A DNA stretch of 64,000 nucleotides from Halomonas socia (GTDB taxonomy: Bacteria > Pseudomonadota > Gammaproteobacteria > Pseudomonadales > Halomonadaceae), in NCBI RefSeq assembly GCF_010977575.1, contig NZ_CP048812.1, positions 2,108,001 through 2,172,000 of the forward strand, given 5' to 3'. Under the pieces are notes generated by a model. That model searched no databases, was not told the origin of the DNA, and saw nothing but the letters and a program-made list of their open reading frames with translations. This document shows, piece after piece, positions 20,051-28,822 of the stretch. The position numbers and the translations under genes were made by a program. The stretch's first letter is position 1. Every line of letters begins with the position of its first letter.

Positions 20051-22168
20051 ATGAAACGTACTCTCAGTCTGCGCGCGATGCTGATCGGGCTGTTCCTGGC
20101 CGCGGTCATCGGTGCGGTGGTGCTGGCCGCTACCGGCTTGATGTCGAACCAGCGGCTGGTCGACTCGCAGCGCTTCATTCTCGGTGAGGTGCTGCCCCAG
20201 CAGGAGGCGAGCCGTGGCATGGTCGACAGCATGGCAGCCTTCGGTGATCGCCATGCCGACCTGCTGGCCGTCGCCGACGAGGCGGCGCTGGCCGAGGTCA
20301 TCCCCCAGGCGACGCTCGACGAGCGCTTCCTGGCGGCGCGTGAGGGGCTGAGCGAGCGTGACGATGCCGCCCAGCGCGAGCGCCTGGCTCGGCTCGATGC
20401 CGGTTATGCGGCACTGATCGAGGCGGACAGCGCCCTCGAGGAGGTGCGCCGCGAAGACCTGGCCCTTGCAGCGACAATGGACGAGCGCATCGCCGCCATG
20501 CAGCAGCGTATCGTCGAGGTCATGATCAGCGCCGAGGACATGGCTGGCCGCGCCACCCTGGCTGACGTTCGCGCGCGGCGTGACCAGCGCGAGCGGGTGG
20601 AGGCTTGGCTCGAGGAGGGCATGACCACGCTGCCCACCGCGTTGGTCGAGGGCCTGCTCGATGACGGCGGCAACATCGCCGAAACCAGCAGTACCGTACG
20701 CACCGCGGTGGCGCTACTGGCCGACCTCGGCCGCCAGCTGATGCAGGTCGAGAGCAGCGACCGGCTGGTCAACCTGCGCTACAACGAGATCGCCCAGCAG
20801 CTCAACCTGGCGCGCCAGTCGTTGGGGGCCATCGCCGGGTCGCTGCGTGCCAGCACCGAGCAGAGCGAACGCGCCGAGGCGCTGACCGAGATCATTGGCG
20901 AATTGGATAGCCTGATGGTGAGTGGCAATCAATCGGTCTATGCGCTGCGCCATGAGCAGCTCGATCTGCGCCAGGCCCAGGCCCGGGCCCTCGGCGATGT
21001 GGCCACGGCCATGGGCGACATGCGCGCCACGCTCGGCGAGCTCGAAGCCGACGGCGTGGCCCAGGCCGACCTGGCCGCCGGCCAGGCCGAGGAGCTGGCC
21101 AACGCCGGGCGCGTGCTGCAGATCGGCGTGACCCTGGCGGTCATCCTGGTGCTGGCGATCTTCGGCTGGCGCACCCTGGTGCGCGTGCTGGGCCCGCTCG
21201 GACAGATGCGCCGCCAGATGGAGAGCATCAGCGGCGCTGCCGGCGAGAACGCCGACCTGTCGCTGCGCCTGGCGCTGCAGCGCGACGACGAGATCGGCCG
21301 TACCGCTCAGGCCTTCAACCGCATGATGGGCACCTTCGAGGGCATCGTGGCGCAGATCCGCGACGGCGCCGGGGCGATCGCCGCCAGCAGCCGTGAGATC
21401 GCCTCGGGTAACGATGACCTGTCGCAGCGCACCGAGGAGCAGTCGTCGTCGCTGGCCGAGACCGCCTCGAGCCTCGAGCAGATCACTGCCACCGTCAAGC
21501 AGACCGCCGACTACGCCAACCAGGCGCGGGACGCCAGCCAGGAGGTCGATCGGCGCGCCCACTCGGCCGGCGACGTGGCCGGACGCACCGACGATGCCAT
21601 GCAGGCGATCCGCCACTCCAGCGAGAAGATAACCAGCATCATCACCGCCATCGACGACATCGCCTTCCAGACCAACCTGCTGGCGCTCAACGCCTCGGTG
21701 GAGGCGGCGCGGGCCGGCGAGCAGGGCCGCGGCTTCGCGGTAGTGGCCCAAGAGGTGCGCAAGTTGGCCAGCCGCAGCGCCGAGGAGGCGGCACAGATAC
21801 GCCGCCTGGTCGACGACAGCGTCAGCAAGGTTGGCGAGGGCGCCAGCCTGGTACGCGCCACCAGCGAGCACTTGCAGGAGATCATCGGCAGTCTCAAGCA
21901 CGTCAGCGGCTATGTAACCGAAATCGCCAGTGCCACCCACGAGCAGTCGGCGGGCATCGAGCAGATCAACCAGGCCATCGCCCAGCTCGACCAGGTCACC
22001 CACCAGAACGCCCAACTGGTTCAGGAGGCCTCGAGCGCCAGCCACGTGCTCGACCAGCAGGCCGCCGACATGCACGCCCTGGTGGGCCGCTTCCGGGTCG
22101 CCGCCGGTGATGACAGCCAGGCGGCCCTGCCGGAGCCGCAGGCAAGCGAGACCGAGACTTGGCGCTGA
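20051..22168 (+). CDS. Methyl-accepting chemotaxis protein
   Basis: A 705-residue chemoreceptor. TM1 lies at about residues 12-32, a long helical periplasmic region follows to about 350, TM2 at about 355-375, then HAMP and the cytoplasmic signalling domain with the conserved hairpin EAARAGEQGRGFAVVAQEVR. The periplasmic part is about 320 residues and strongly helical, like helical-bimodular sensor domains that can contact binding proteins. AAGGGG precedes the ATG. It is probably co-transcribed with the binding protein upstream. No CheA-binding or che genes lie nearby, so it must join a chemotaxis system encoded elsewhere. Confidence 0.95.
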   Translation: MKRTLSLRAMLIGLFLAAVIGAVVLAATGLMSNQRLVDSQRFILGEVLPQQEASRGMVDSMAAFGDRHADLLAVADEAALAEVIPQATLDERFLAAREGLSERDDAAQRERLARLDAGYAALIEADSALEEVRREDLALAATMDERIAAMQQRIVEVMISAEDMAGRATLADVRARRDQRERVEAWLEEGMTTLPTALVEGLLDDGGNIAETSSTVRTAVALLADLGRQLMQVESSDRLVNLRYNEIAQQLNLARQSLGAIAGSLRASTEQSERAEALTEIIGELDSLMVSGNQSVYALRHEQLDLRQAQARALGDVATAMGDMRATLGELEADGVAQADLAAGQAEELANAGRVLQIGVTLAVILVLAIFGWRTLVRVLGPLGQMRRQMESISGAAGENADLSLRLALQRDDEIGRTAQAFNRMMGTFEGIVAQIRDGAGAIAASSREIASGNDDLSQRTEEQSSSLAETASSLEQITATVKQTADYANQARDASQEVDRRAHSAGDVAGRTDDAMQAIRHSSEKITSIITAIDDIAFQTNLLALNASVEAARAGEQGRGFAVVAQEVRKLASRSAEEAAQIRRLVDDSVSKVGEGASLVRATSEHLQEIIGSLKHVSGYVTEIASATHEQSAGIEQINQAIAQLDQVTHQNAQLVQEASSASHVLDQQAADMHALVGRFRVAAGDDSQAALPEPQASETETWR

Positions 22169-22316
22169 GCGATGCAGACAAGCAGGGCCTGTCGCTAACC
22201 GTTATGCTGTAGCGAGTCATGGCATAGCAGTAGACGGCAGCCAACTGCCAGTTCGTGGTGCTGTTCGAGCGCGCCGGCAAGGCGCAGGTACATCTGGCAG
22301 AGGATGCCGACGACTC

Positions 22317-23288
22317 ATGATCCGTACGCTGATGGTCGATGACACGGGCCGCTGGCAGCGGGGCGGCGAGGAGCTGATTGCCGCCTGGCGGGACAGCGCC
22401 AAGGCGCATATCTGGATCGATATGCAGGGCGAATCCCAGGCCTGCGAGCGCGAGATGCTCGAGGCCTTCGACTGCCATCCACTGGCGATCAACGATGCCC
22501 ACCGCGACCGGCACCCGCCCAAGATCGAGGAGTTCGATCACCACACGCTGATCATCTACCGTGGTATCGCCGCCTTCGACGCCGAGCTCAACTACCGGGC
22601 CCAGCCGCTGTGCTTCTTCATCGGCGAGCGCTTCCTGATCAGCCTGCATCCCAGCGAAGCGCGCAGCATCGAGCGGCTGTTCGACGAGCACGGCACGGTA
22701 CTGCTACAGGCTTCGCCACAGCAGGTTGCGCTCAAGGTGATGTACATCTCGGCGGGCTATTATCTCGACAGCCTGCTGGAGTTCGAGGGCGTGCTCAGCG
22801 ATCTCGAGGACGAGCTGCTCGAGGCCGGCAATGACCAGCTGATGCGGCGTATCACCGCCTACCGCTCGCGGTTGGTGAAGATGCGCCGCATCTTCAACTA
22901 CCACAAGGGCATTACCCAGGAACTGATCGCCTACGACTACCGCCACCTGCCGCGTGACGACAGCGACACCCTGCACGCCATCAACGACGTCTACGAGCGC
23001 TTCGAGCGGCTGCACAGCCTGACCCAGATGTACTACGACATCTGCGGCGATCTAGTGAACGGCTATATCTCGATCTCTTCCCACCAGCTCAACATCACCA
23101 TGCGCGTGCTGACGGTGATTTCGGCGATCTTCATCCCGCTGACCTTCATCGCCGGCCTCTACGGCATGAACTTCGAGAACATGCCGGAACTCGGCTGGCG
23201 CTACGCCTATTTCGTGGTGCTGGGCGTCATGCTCGGCATCGGGGTAACGCTGGTATGGCTGTTTCACCGCAAGGGCTGGTTTCGTTAG
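22317..23288 (+). CDS. corA: CorA-family divalent cation transporter
   Basis: A 323-residue CorA/ZntB-type channel. A soluble alpha/beta N-terminal domain is followed by a long stalk helix and two C-terminal membrane segments; the first ends in the signature YGMNFENMPE (GMN filter) and the protein closes with the basic RKGWFR. It forms a pentameric Mg2+ (or Ni/Co) channel in the inner membrane, gated by cytoplasmic Mg2+. The start at 22317 gives the usual length. It follows the chemoreceptor by about 150 bases, without clear functional connection. Confidence 0.95.
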   Translation: MIRTLMVDDTGRWQRGGEELIAAWRDSAKAHIWIDMQGESQACEREMLEAFDCHPLAINDAHRDRHPPKIEEFDHHTLIIYRGIAAFDAELNYRAQPLCFFIGERFLISLHPSEARSIERLFDEHGTVLLQASPQQVALKVMYISAGYYLDSLLEFEGVLSDLEDELLEAGNDQLMRRITAYRSRLVKMRRIFNYHKGITQELIAYDYRHLPRDDSDTLHAINDVYERFERLHSLTQMYYDICGDLVNGYISISSHQLNITMRVLTVISAIFIPLTFIAGLYGMNFENMPELGWRYAYFVVLGVMLGIGVTLVWLFHRKGWFR

Positions 23289-23330
23289 CAGGGAGGGCGT
23301 AAACGCTCGTTTCGCCCTTCGCGAGAGGGC

Positions 23331-24506
23331 CTAGACCGGGGCCCGGTGGCTCAGGCGCGTTAGCCGCAGGTGCAACGCTGCCAGCCCCAGCCCGAGCAGT
23401 ACCAGCATGCCGCCGAGCAGCGGCGGGAAGGCCTCGGCGCCGGCCAGGTCGAGCAGCGGGCCGGTCAGCGAGGGCACCAGCAGCGCGCCGCTGCCGGCGG
23501 CGGTGAAGATCAGCCCGGTGGTGCGCCCGCTCATCTCCATCACCTGGTTGCCGAGGCTGAACAGCGTGGGAAAGATCGCCGAGGCCGCCAGGCCGAACAG
23601 CAGCGAGCCCAGCCACAGCGGCAGCCACACCGCATGCAGCGCCAGCGCCGTGCCCCCGCCGAGCAGCAGGCAGCCGATCAGGATCGCCCACGGCGAACAC
23701 CAGCGCAGCAGCGGGATCGCCAGCAGGCGGCCGGCGGAGAGTGCCAGCCAGAACAGCGTAACCAGCAGCGTGGCGCGCTCGGCGGTGAGTCCGATGAGCA
23801 CGCCGTAGGCGGTGATCCAGCCGGCGAAGGTGATTTCGACCCCGACGTAGAGCGCGAACAGCAGCATGAATAGTGCCAGCAGGACCGGGTCGTGATGCTT
23901 GGGCGTGCGCGGGGTGGCGTCCTCATCGGTGGCTAGCTTGCTTGGGCTCTTTAGTCGCGACAGCGGCCACAGCATCGCCAGCAGGTAGGCGGCCACCACC
24001 CAGAAGGCCCACTGGAACAGGCCGGTCAAGGCCAGCGCCGCGACCATTACCAGCGGTAGCAGCATATTGCCCAGCCCGAAGCAGAAGTGCAGGGCGCTGA
24101 CGTGGGGGCCGGCGGCGTCGCGGTGGCGCCACAGCAGCAGGGTGTTGCCGCCGGCGTTGAGCGACACCTCGGAGAAGCCCAGCAGCAGGAACAACGCGGT
24201 AAGCAGCCACAGCGACGGACTCAGCGGCGCCACGGCGAGGCCGGCCACGGTCAGCAGCAGCATGCCGACCAGCACTCGATGGCCGTTGAGCCGATCCATC
24301 AGCAGGCCGGTGATGAACGCACCGCTCATATTGCCTAGCGCCCGGGCGGTGAACAGCATCGCGATCTGGCTCATGCTCGAGTCGGTCATCGCTGCTAGGT
24401 GCGGCAGCGCCGGGCCGAGTAGGCCGCCGGTCATGCCGACGCCGATGAACAGCAGGAAGTAGCTGAGGGTCACCTGGCGGTGGTGACGGCTGGGAAAGTA
24501 CAGCAT
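23331..24506 (-). CDS. MFS transporter
   Basis: A 391-residue major facilitator with about twelve hydrophobic segments. The opening LSYFLLFIGVGMTGGLLGPALPHL and the loop GLLMDRLNGHRVLVGM (the family's loop 2-3 motif) are typical; the second half begins near residue 200. AAGGAT precedes the start. The general shape recalls the YbjJ or fucose-permease-like branches, but the substrate cannot be assigned. It stands alone between CorA and the NnrU-like gene. Inner membrane. Confidence 0.88.
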   Translation of the reverse strand: MLYFPSRHHRQVTLSYFLLFIGVGMTGGLLGPALPHLAAMTDSSMSQIAMLFTARALGNMSGAFITGLLMDRLNGHRVLVGMLLLTVAGLAVAPLSPSLWLLTALFLLLGFSEVSLNAGGNTLLLWRHRDAAGPHVSALHFCFGLGNMLLPLVMVAALALTGLFQWAFWVVAAYLLAMLWPLSRLKSPSKLATDEDATPRTPKHHDPVLLALFMLLFALYVGVEITFAGWITAYGVLIGLTAERATLLVTLFWLALSAGRLLAIPLLRWCSPWAILIGCLLLGGGTALALHAVWLPLWLGSLLFGLAASAIFPTLFSLGNQVMEMSGRTTGLIFTAAGSGALLVPSLTGPLLDLAGAEAFPPLLGGMLVLLGLGLAALHLRLTRLSHRAPV

Positions 24507-24675
24507 GACCGATCCTTGGCGAGCGCATGGGGCACAGGCTGCCCGGCGCTGAAGGCGGCTATGTTGAACGATTCAGATGGCGATCTTCAAGCCCGCGATC
24601 ACGCTTGTCATGCCCCGGCCGGCGCGTTATGGCATGCTTGGCGCACCTGACATTCTCTGCTGGAGCATTTCCTAC

Positions 24676-25254
24676 ATGCTTATCATGATTCTCGGCCTGC
24701 TGATCTTTCTGGGCAGTCACTCCGTGCGTATCTTCGCCGATGATTGGCGCCAGGCGCAGTGTGAGCGCCTCGGCGAGACGACCTGGAAGCTCGCCTACTC
24801 GGCGGTCTCGGTTCTCGGGCTGGCCATCGCCATCTGGGGCTATGGCCAGATGCGTCTCGACCCGATCTTCGTGTGGTTCCCGCCCACCGGGCTGCGCCAT
24901 CTGGTGCTGCTGCTGATGATCCCGGCGTTCATCATGCTGGTGGCTGCCTACGTGCCGCACAACGCCATCAAGGCCAAGCTCGGTCACCCGATGATGCTGG
25001 CGGTGAAGATCTGGGCGCTTGCTCACCTGCTGGCCAACGGTCGGCTTGGCGATATTGTGTTCTTCGGTGCCTTCCTGGTGTGGGCGATCCTCGCCTTCCG
25101 CGCCGCCAAGCAGCGCGACCGCGCCAATCCGCCGGCCGCCCGCGAGAGCCGCACGACCGCCACCGTGGTGACGGTGGCAATCGGACTGGTGGCCTACTAC
25201 CTGTTTGCCTTCCATCTTCACGTGCTGGTCACCGGCATGCCGGTGATGGGCTGA
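24676..25254 (+). CDS. NnrU-family membrane protein
   Basis: A 192-residue integral membrane protein with about five membrane segments. LLIFLGSHSVRIFADDWR, the GYGQMRLDPIFVWFPP block, HNAIKAKLGHPMMLAVKIWALAHLLANG and FGAFLVWAILAFRA match the NnrU family, which is linked to nitrite/nitric oxide respiration in some bacteria and related to isoprenoid-processing membrane proteins. No denitrification genes lie here, so that role is not supported locally. The start at 24676 follows GGAG; the frame opens earlier at 24577 without a good site. It is followed 10 bases later by the SDR gene. Confidence 0.85.
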   Translation: MLIMILGLLIFLGSHSVRIFADDWRQAQCERLGETTWKLAYSAVSVLGLAIAIWGYGQMRLDPIFVWFPPTGLRHLVLLLMIPAFIMLVAAYVPHNAIKAKLGHPMMLAVKIWALAHLLANGRLGDIVFFGAFLVWAILAFRAAKQRDRANPPAARESRTTATVVTVAIGLVAYYLFAFHLHVLVTGMPVMG

Positions 25255-25264
25255 GGAGCGCAGC

Positions 25265-26011
25265 ATGGGCAAGGTAATGATCGTCACCGGTGGCAGCCGC
25301 GGAATCGGTGCGGCCACCGCGCGCCTGGCCGCGGCGGCCGGCTATCGGGTGTGCCTGAGCTACCGCGACAATCGCGAGGCGGCCGATGAGGTGGCTGCCA
25401 CCATTGCTCGGGACGGCGGCGAAGCGATGGCGGTGGCCGCGGACGTCAGCGTCGAGCGCGACGTGATACGGCTGTTCGACACCGTCGACCACGCCCTGGG
25501 CCGCGTCGAGGTGCTGGTCAACAACGCCGGCATCCTGGCACCGCAGTGCCGGGTCGAGGCGATGGACGCTGCACGCCTGGCGCGGGTGCTGGCGGTCAAC
25601 GTCACCGGCAGCTTCCTGTGTGCCCGTGAGGCGATCCGGCGCATGTCGACCCTGCACGGTGGCCCGGGCGGGGCCATCGTCAATCTGTCGTCGATGGCCG
25701 CGCGGCTGGGCGCGCCCGACGAGTACGTCGACTACGCCGCTGCCAAGGGCGCCATCGACAGCTTCACCGTCGGCCTGGCCAAGGAGGTGGCGACGCAGGG
25801 AATCCGCGTCAACGCCGTGCGCCCGGGGCTTATCGCTACCGATATCCACGCCAGCGGCGGCGAGCCGGGGCGCGTCGCGCGCCTGGCGCCGGGGGTGCCG
25901 ATGCAGCGCGGCGGCGAGGCCGACGAGGTTGCCCGGGCGATCTTGTGGCTGGCCTCTGCGGACGCCTCCTACACCACCGGCAGTTTCATCGACGTCTCCG
26001 GCGGGCGCTGA
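25265..26011 (+). CDS. SDR-family oxidoreductase at the island's left edge
   Basis: A 248-residue classical short-chain dehydrogenase: TGGSRGIG at residues 8-15, NNAG at 86-89, Ser142/143 and the YxxxK pair Tyr157/Lys161, and a C-terminal DVSGGR. GAGGAG lies 6 bases before the ATG, and it is probably co-transcribed with the NnrU-like gene. Members reduce ketones or 3-oxoacyl groups with NAD(P)H; the substrate is open. Its last 53 bases are repeated exactly at 33425-33477 in a decayed copy, so the gene forms the left border of a lower-GC island. Confidence 0.9.
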   Translation: MGKVMIVTGGSRGIGAATARLAAAAGYRVCLSYRDNREAADEVAATIARDGGEAMAVAADVSVERDVIRLFDTVDHALGRVEVLVNNAGILAPQCRVEAMDAARLARVLAVNVTGSFLCAREAIRRMSTLHGGPGGAIVNLSSMAARLGAPDEYVDYAAAKGAIDSFTVGLAKEVATQGIRVNAVRPGLIATDIHASGGEPGRVARLAPGVPMQRGGEADEVARAILWLASADASYTTGSFIDVSGGR

Positions 26012-26012
26012 G
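25960..26012 (+). repeat. Left copy of 53-base direct repeat flanking the island
   Basis: The 3' end of the SDR gene, starting GGACGCCTCC and ending GGGCGCTGAG, is identical to 33425-33477. A further 29-base block (25914-25942) is identical to 33392-33420. In the right copy 13 bases between the two blocks are missing. The repeats enclose about 7.4 kb of lower-GC DNA. Confidence 0.9.
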
Positions 26013-26215
26013 TCACTTGCTGGCAGCCGGTTCCGACAGCTTGCAGACATCGGCCCAGGCCGCTCCGACTAGCGTGGCGAGCTGCCACGGAGCGATGCAG
26101 ACGGCGCCATTAGGCGAGTCGGCAGCTCGGTATTCAGCAGTGAGATGACAGTATTAATGGGATATAGCCATACTTTACCTGATAAGTTAGGTGTTGCACT
26201 TGCTCATTAAGACCG

Positions 26216-26239
26216 CTGCCATCTAGCGCTAGCTGGCAG
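26216..26239 (-). terminator. Hairpin just after the IclR gene
   Basis: CTGCCA and TGGCAG arms enclose a second pairing of CTAGC with GCTAG, one mismatch in between. It lies directly downstream of the IclR stop on the minus strand. No T-run follows, so the terminator role is only likely. Confidence 0.4.
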
Positions 26240-27046
26240 TCAGCGCCCCCGAGTAAGCCCATCATGTCCTAGGCGCCGTGATATTTCTGCTGCCGTCTCC
26301 AGCACGTCGTCTTTCAATTTTCCATGCATATCTCGCATGCAAGGCAGGGATTCGTAGTCGGATACATTGATTCCAGCGATGCTGCTTCCGGAGCGATCCT
26401 TCACTGCCGCAGCGACATGTGCGACCCCAGGAACTAAGGAACCGGCGACATAGCCCCTTTCTCTTTCCACCCTAAGGTACTCTTTTAACGTCTCGAGGGT
26501 CCTAGGCTCCGCGTAATTTTCCACTATCAAGTCATGGCCGGCATACATGACATCCAATTCTTCATTAGAGAGTGCGGTCAGCATAGCTCTGCCAAGCGAG
26601 TTGACGTGGGCTGGAAGGCGCGAACCCACGTGTCGATTGCTGGAAAGACGCTGGTGAGAGGCTGCACGATAGATATAGAGCACGTCGTATCCACTCAATA
26701 CCGCCATATGCGTACTCGCACCGGTTCGGTCACGCAACTCATCCAGCAGTGGGCTTGCAATCTCGACGAGTTCTTGTGAATGCAGATAGTCAAAACCTAG
26801 AGTCAAGACGCGCGGGCCTAGAGAGTAGCCAGAGGAATCCTTCAATCGCTGCAGATACCCCTCCCTTTCTAGGGTATACACCAGCCGGAATGCTGTGGCA
26901 CGAGGCAGCTTGAGCTCCTGAGCTATGTCAGTCAGTCGCATCGAAGGACGATCCCTGCCGAATAACCCGAGAATCGATAGCCCCCTCAATAGCCCGGGCA
27001 CGATATAGCTTTGGTTAATTTCCACTGAATATTTTTGCTTCGTCAT
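26240..27046 (-). CDS. IclR-family transcriptional regulator
   Basis: A 268-residue regulator. The N-terminal winged helix-turn-helix (LTDIAQELKLPRATAFRLVYTLEREGYL, residues about 38-66) is followed by the IclR effector domain (GASTHMAVLSGYDVLYIYRA, then SLVPGVAHVAAAVKDRSG). AAGGA lies before the ATG at 27046. It is divergent from the FAD oxidoreductase with 222 bases between them and is therefore the likely regulator of the island's catabolic and transport genes, responding to an aromatic or organic acid substrate as is usual in the family. Base composition is lower in GC than the chromosome around it. Confidence 0.92.
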   Translation of the reverse strand: MTKQKYSVEINQSYIVPGLLRGLSILGLFGRDRPSMRLTDIAQELKLPRATAFRLVYTLEREGYLQRLKDSSGYSLGPRVLTLGFDYLHSQELVEIASPLLDELRDRTGASTHMAVLSGYDVLYIYRAASHQRLSSNRHVGSRLPAHVNSLGRAMLTALSNEELDVMYAGHDLIVENYAEPRTLETLKEYLRVERERGYVAGSLVPGVAHVAAAVKDRSGSSIAGINVSDYESLPCMRDMHGKLKDDVLETAAEISRRLGHDGLTRGR

Positions 27047-27147
27047 AATTTTCCTTCTTCCTACAACCTTTATCCCCTCGCCAAGATCTGCGTAGACGCT
27101 CAAGGGAACAGCATACCGCTATACCATTTATTTAGAGGTCTTGACAG

Positions 27148-27160
27148 ACAATACGATTGT
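27148..27160. promoter_or_regulatory. Palindrome in the IclR/FAD intergenic region
   Basis: ACAAT-ACG-ATTGT, a perfect 13-base palindrome that starts 2 bases after a TTGACA hexamer (27141-27146, plus strand). No good -10 box follows at normal spacing. It is the best candidate for the IclR-type operator controlling the divergent genes; this is inference from position and symmetry only. Confidence 0.4.
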
Positions 27161-27268
27161 AGACTAGTTTCATATACGGATCAAGGTTTCTCAGGCGAAA
27201 CAAAAGTGGTCCAGACAGCCCGGCCTAGCGCTAAATTAGATATTGTTAAATTAAAGGGAGTCCCACTG

Positions 27269-28650
27269 ATGCTGAACACCAAAACCATACAAGAGCCAGC
27301 CCGCGAAATTCCGTGCCTACTCGAAGCAGACATCGTCGTGGTTGGGGGAGGCACCACCGGTCCAATGGCCGCACTGGCAGCGGCTCGGCAAGGCCAGAGC
27401 GTGGTTCTCATAGAGCGTTTTGGTTCGCTTGGCGGAAACATGACGCTAGGGCTAAACACCAAGCCCTCTGGCGTACTATCGGGGGGATCCCCCTCGAACT
27501 TTGGAACCTTGCGCGCACGGTCGGTGGCGTAGGTGCCGATTATGTCGCTACCACCAAGGTGAAAGACGTCAAGATCGCATCACCCTGTGATCCGGAAATC
27601 ATGAAGATGCTGCTGACACGGTTGTTACATGATGCGGGTGTACGGGTGCTCTTCGAGACGGTTGTCTCAGCTCCGGTCATGAAAGGTAAGGAGGTCGGCG
27701 GTGTCATTGTCGAAGGCAAGGGCGGCCGCCAGTATGTGAGCGCTAAGGTAGTCGTCGATTGTTCAGCAGATGCCGACGTCGTGGCGGGCGCCGGTGCACC
27801 ATATGTGCTTGGCGATGGGGATGCACATGCTGTGCAACCTGTCTCTATGTATTACACACTATCCAACGTAGATGTGAAACGCTTGGCGGAATGGGCTCAG
27901 GCCAACCCGGACGAGGTTCCTGCGCGTGCGATACCTGAGAATGACAAGGACCTAGATTACGGCCTGTGGCTAACGGGGTTCAATAATCTCATCAAAGCCT
28001 ACCAAGAAGAAAAGAATATCAAGCTGCAGCGGGACAATATCACTCTCAAAACAGCTAATGGAGTGCTCTATGTTAATGCTACACGAGTTCTCGGTGTGGA
28101 TGGCCTTTCGCCATTGGAAATGAGCGATGCAATGCTCGAAATCTATCGTCAGATAGAGGCCTACACAGCATTCTTGATCGAAAAAGTCCCAGGCTTCGAG
28201 AACGCGCATATTGGTCAGATCGCGCCTGTTATTGGTGTACGTGAAACCCGTCATATTCGCGGAGAATACACTCTGACAGGCAATGACGTCATCGATTGCG
28301 TACCATTTGAGGACACTATTGGTGCCGATAACTGTGCAATGGATGTGCACGACGTTAAGGGATCGGATGTTGACTTCCAGGGCCTCGGCCCTTACGAAAT
28401 CCCCTATCGCTCTCTAGTGCCTCTCGAAGTGGAGCAGTTGCTGGTAGCAGGTCGCTGCATCTCGGCGGATCATGTTGCCCATGGACGTACCCGCAATATG
28501 CCCGCCTGCATGGCTACTGGTCAGGCTGCCGGCGTGGCTGCAGCAGTCGCGGTTGCCTCCGGGACTAAAGTCAGGGATGTGGACGTGACAAAAGTCCAAA
28601 AGATACTCCGTAAGATGAATATGCCTTTGAAGGCAGAGGAAATCGCTTAG
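27269..28650 (+). pseudogene. FAD-dependent oxidoreductase, single-base frameshift
   Basis: The start at 27269 follows AAAGGGAG. The N-terminal dinucleotide fold ADIVVVGGGTTGPMAALAAA ends in VVLIERFGSLGGNMT; the frame is then lost in the G6 run at 27481-27486 after KPSGVLSGG. One extra G continues it into IPLELWNLARTVGGVGADYV and a 460-residue protein. The rest matches FAD_oxidored-type flavoproteins: VVDCSADADVVAGAGAPY, the RETRHIRGEYTLTG block and the C-terminal LVAGRCISADHVAHGRTRNMPACMATGQAAG that closes over FAD. Substrate unknown; as first gene next to a TRAP system it probably oxidises the imported acid. The break may be a base-calling error. Confidence 0.85.
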
Positions 28651-28658
28651 GTTGATAT

Positions 28659-28696
28659 GGCGATGGTCTTATCAATATAACATCAAGGCCATCGCC
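28659..28696 (+). promoter_or_regulatory. Hairpin between FAD gene and TRAP permease
   Basis: Arms GGCGATGG and CCATCGCC enclose a 22-base AT-rich loop, 9 bases after the flavoprotein stop. No T-run. It could mark an RNA processing or partial termination point between the two genes; low certainty. Confidence 0.35.
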
Positions 28697-28822
28697 GCAT
28701 TTCTTCCAAGGGAAGTGGTATTAAGCCGCACTCAGGCTGACATTGCGGTGACCAGTTGTTTGATAGTAGAGAAGTGAGTGTTGATAAATATATAATTCGC
28801 AAAACAGGAAGAGGATAATGTG

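Noticed and set aside
20714-22075. Long minus-strand open frame opposite the chemoreceptor gene
   Set aside because: Shadow frame; the plus strand has the complete chemoreceptor with conserved hairpin motif.
22255-22320. Short frame GTG...TGA overlapping the CorA start (21 codons, ends HLAEDADDS)
   Set aside because: It has the ATGA overlap of a leader peptide but no clear ribosome site and no repeated or attenuator-like structure; not enough to call a gene.
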